A stretch of DNA of 33,125 bases from NCBI GenBank assembly GCA_016935735.1, contig JAFGQK010000133.1, positions 1 through 33,125 of the forward strand, given 5' to 3'. This document shows positions 31,855-33,125 of the stretch, piece after piece. The DNA comes from Spirochaetales bacterium. GTDB taxonomy: Bacteria > Spirochaetota > Spirochaetia > SZUA-6 > JAFGRV01. The notes beneath the pieces are model-generated. The model was not told the origin of the DNA. It saw nothing but the letters and a program-made list of their open reading frames with translations, and searched no databases. Both the position numbers and the translations under genes were made by a program. The stretch's first letter is position 1; each line of letters begins with the position of its first letter.

Positions 31855-32484
31855 ATGGACGAAGCGATTAAAAAACATAATATCGTGGAACGGAAGATTA
31901 AATTCGATATTGTACGTAAAAATACCTTAAGAAAACAGCTGACAAGGGATATCAGCAAGGTTGTCCGGTGGGCCGAATCACTTAATACCGTAAAAAACAG
32001 AAGAAAGAGAAAAAGGTATGTCAAGAACATTGAACGGTATGTCCCGGGGATTACAAAGACAAAAAAGACAGTTCTGGAATTAATAGACGATTTAAATACA
32101 AGGATGAAAGATGAGCTTAAGTATTCTGAAAATGAAATTGCCGATCTGCAGGAGACATATAAAAAAGAATATGAAGAAATGGTGAATGCACGAAAAATGT
32201 TTATAAAAGCAAAAAACGGCAGCTTAAATGAACAGGAAATAGAAGAGATTGCCGGGAAATCTGTAGAAGAGATGGTAATGCAAAAGGGTGAAACACCGGA
32301 TTCAGGGGAAAAGGAGATGGTGATTCCCAAAGAAGAGCTTCTTGTAAAGGCCCGGAAAAGATTGAAGATGGAATCAAAGGATGCAGAAAAGGTAAATAAT
32401 GAACTTGAATCCGAAGAAAAGGATAAAATTCTGTTTCAGAATGAAATAAAAAGAATGGCCCTGGAAAAAAAGATACTTTCATAA
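31855..32484 (+). CDS. Charged coiled-coil protein, unknown function
   Basis: The 209-aa protein is dominated by Lys, Glu and Arg with long predicted helices and no signal peptide or membrane span. The N-terminal third is basic (RKNTLRKQLTRD, KNRRKRKRYVKN); the rest is acidic-basic mixed and coiled-coil-like. I do not recognise a family. ATG at 31855 is favoured over the ATG at 31851 (other frame) by AAGGAG at 7 nt. It is divergent from the J-domain-like gene, with partly shared control DNA. Confidence 0.7.
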   Translation: MDEAIKKHNIVERKIKFDIVRKNTLRKQLTRDISKVVRWAESLNTVKNRRKRKRYVKNIERYVPGITKTKKTVLELIDDLNTRMKDELKYSENEIADLQETYKKEYEEMVNARKMFIKAKNGSLNEQEIEEIAGKSVEEMVMQKGETPDSGEKEMVIPKEELLVKARKRLKMESKDAEKVNNELESEEKDKILFQNEIKRMALEKKILS

Positions 32485-32552
32485 CAGGGTATTTTTATTT
32501 GTATCATAAGAGATCTGCATCATTCTTCTTTATATGAAAGATGGATATTTTC

Positions 32553-32822
32553 TTAATCACCCAGATCCATTGTTGTACGCAGCTTTTTTAATGCAAGAAT
32601 CTGTATTTGCCGTACCCGTTCTGCTGTAATATTGAATTGTTTTCCTACTTCATTGAGTGTGCATCGTTTATATCCGTCCAGACCGTATCTCATTTTGAGG
32701 ATTTCCATTTCCCGTTCTTTTAACCGGGTAAGGGATTTCTGAATTTCCTTTTTAATAAGAGTGAAATTACCTTTGCTTTTTATTTCATTGTTCAATGAAA
32801 TGAATAGATCATTCTTTTTCAC
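32553..32822 (-). CDS. Stand-alone sigma-70 region 4 protein, 89 aa
   Basis: After about 28 N-terminal residues the protein is a full sigma-70 region 4: REMEILKMRYGLDG (4.1), then TLNEVGKQFNITAERVRQIQ and ALKKLR (4.2 helix-turn-helix that reads the -35 box). There is no region 2, so it cannot melt promoters alone. It could be a regulator docking on RNA polymerase beta flap or binding -35-like sites. The frame is open to an ATG at 32882, but that codon lies 3 nt after the -10 box, ahead of the likely transcription start. GTG at 32822 has AAGGAG at 6 nt, so it is the chosen start. Convergent with the coiled-coil gene. Confidence 0.8.
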   Translation of the reverse strand: MKKNDLFISLNNEIKSKGNFTLIKKEIQKSLTRLKEREMEILKMRYGLDGYKRCTLNEVGKQFNITAERVRQIQILALKKLRTTMDLGD

Positions 32823-32828
32823 TTTTTT

Positions 32829-32834
32829 CTCCTT
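32829..32834 (-). promoter_or_regulatory. Ribosome binding site that decides the sigma region 4 start
   Basis: AAGGAG on the minus strand, 6 nt before the GTG at 32822. The alternative ATG at 32882 has none. Confidence 0.75.
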
Positions 32835-32885
32835 GTAGTAACCGGCCACTGCAACCGGCAAAAAGTCATTTTTATTTAACATACT

Positions 32886-32914
32886 ATTCTACAATAGATA
32901 GAAACAGGTGTCAA
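32886..32914 (-). promoter_or_regulatory. Near-consensus promoter of the sigma region 4 gene
   Basis: On the minus strand a perfect TTGACA (32909-32914), 17 nt and TAGAAT (32886-32891, five of six). Start near 32879, with a leader of about 57 nt to the GTG. Confidence 0.8.
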
Positions 32915-33125
32915 GAAAATTTTACCGGGGCATCAGGGTCGCCAGGGTGGCTAAATTTAGAATAGCTGCACCATTTGGAATTACTGTGCCAGGGACAGTA
33001 AATTTCATAATAAAGCCACAGATTCCGCTGGTTACTCAAGCGTTGGCTACGCCCACAACCCAAATCAAGAGAAGCAGGAAATAATTTATACCTGTAATTA
33101 CATCAGATCCAGGAAGGATCCGGCC
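32915..33125. other. Unassigned right end of the window
   Basis: No gene is supported. It holds a 7-bp inverted repeat (32981-33001) and a stretch near 33041 (CGTTGGCTACGCCCACAACC) that resembles 14280-14299. It may be repeat DNA continuing past the window. Confidence 0.45.
32981..33001. repeat. Short inverted repeat
   Basis: TTACTGT (32981-32987) and ACAGTAA (32995-33001) with a 7-nt loop GCCAGGG. No U run. Role unknown. Confidence 0.45.

Noticed and set aside
32823..32882. ATG at 32882 as start of the sigma region 4 protein
   Set aside because: It lies 3 nt after the -10 box, ahead of the likely transcription start, and has no ribosome site. GTG at 32822 has AAGGAG at 6 nt.
1..33125. tRNA, rRNA, riboswitch and complete insertion sequence
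   Set aside because: No cloverleaf, rRNA core sequence, known riboswitch consensus or transposase was recognised by reading; a covariance-model scan was not possible here.

Overview
The window most likely comes from a diderm anaerobe that degrades plant polymers, and a spirochaete is my best guess. The clues are: dockerin doublets ending in YYVGL, a solute-binding protein whose mature end starts NGKQD after a Phe-Ala cleavage site, lipoproteins with a Gly-Cys or Ser-Cys lipobox, and no S-layer or sortase anchors. The phylum is an inference from sequence style; no rRNA or tRNA gene is visible.

Left part (1-12,654, all genes on the minus strand) is a cellulosome-like cluster. Two paralogous scaffoldins share the same N-terminal half (signal peptide, CBM3, a second carbohydrate-binding-like module). 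One has 1898 aa, eight cohesin-like modules, two CBM3 and one internal dockerin. The other has 970 aa, three cohesin-like modules and one internal dockerin. Between them are a secreted dockerin-CBM-leucine-rich-repeat protein and a small amidohydrolase-2 family enzyme. No glycoside hydrolase is encoded here, so enzymatic cargo would have to come from elsewhere. Both scaffoldins carry a dockerin, so they could bind one another or themselves.

Middle part (12,655-23,670) is looser accessory DNA. It holds dispersed intergenic repeats and palindromes, the stump of a ParD-type antitoxin gene behind a strong palindromic operator, an unrecognised 342-aa protein, an orphan sugar-type solute-binding protein, a very large alpha-2-macroglobulin lipoprotein with an intact thioester motif, and a small overlapping pair made of a PIN-domain toxin and a 59-aa partner.

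Right part (23,671-33,125) is more housekeeping in nature. A P2-type calcium ATPase is followed after 6 nt by a phosphoribosyltransferase. A DUF1573 lipoprotein with its own near-consensus promoter converges on nadE, the two stop codons sharing a TTAA. A minus-strand operon follows: J-domain-like acidic protein, tsaE, tsaB (tRNA t6A synthesis) and a small membrane protein. Divergent from it is a coiled-coil protein, and last comes a stand-alone sigma-70 region 4 protein. Several promoters are close to the sigma-70 consensus; two genes look leaderless.

The most interesting system is the scaffoldin pair with its LRR-dockerin partner. It has internal dockerins, hydrophobic dockerin recognition positions, and clear traces of cohesin gain and loss between the paralogues.
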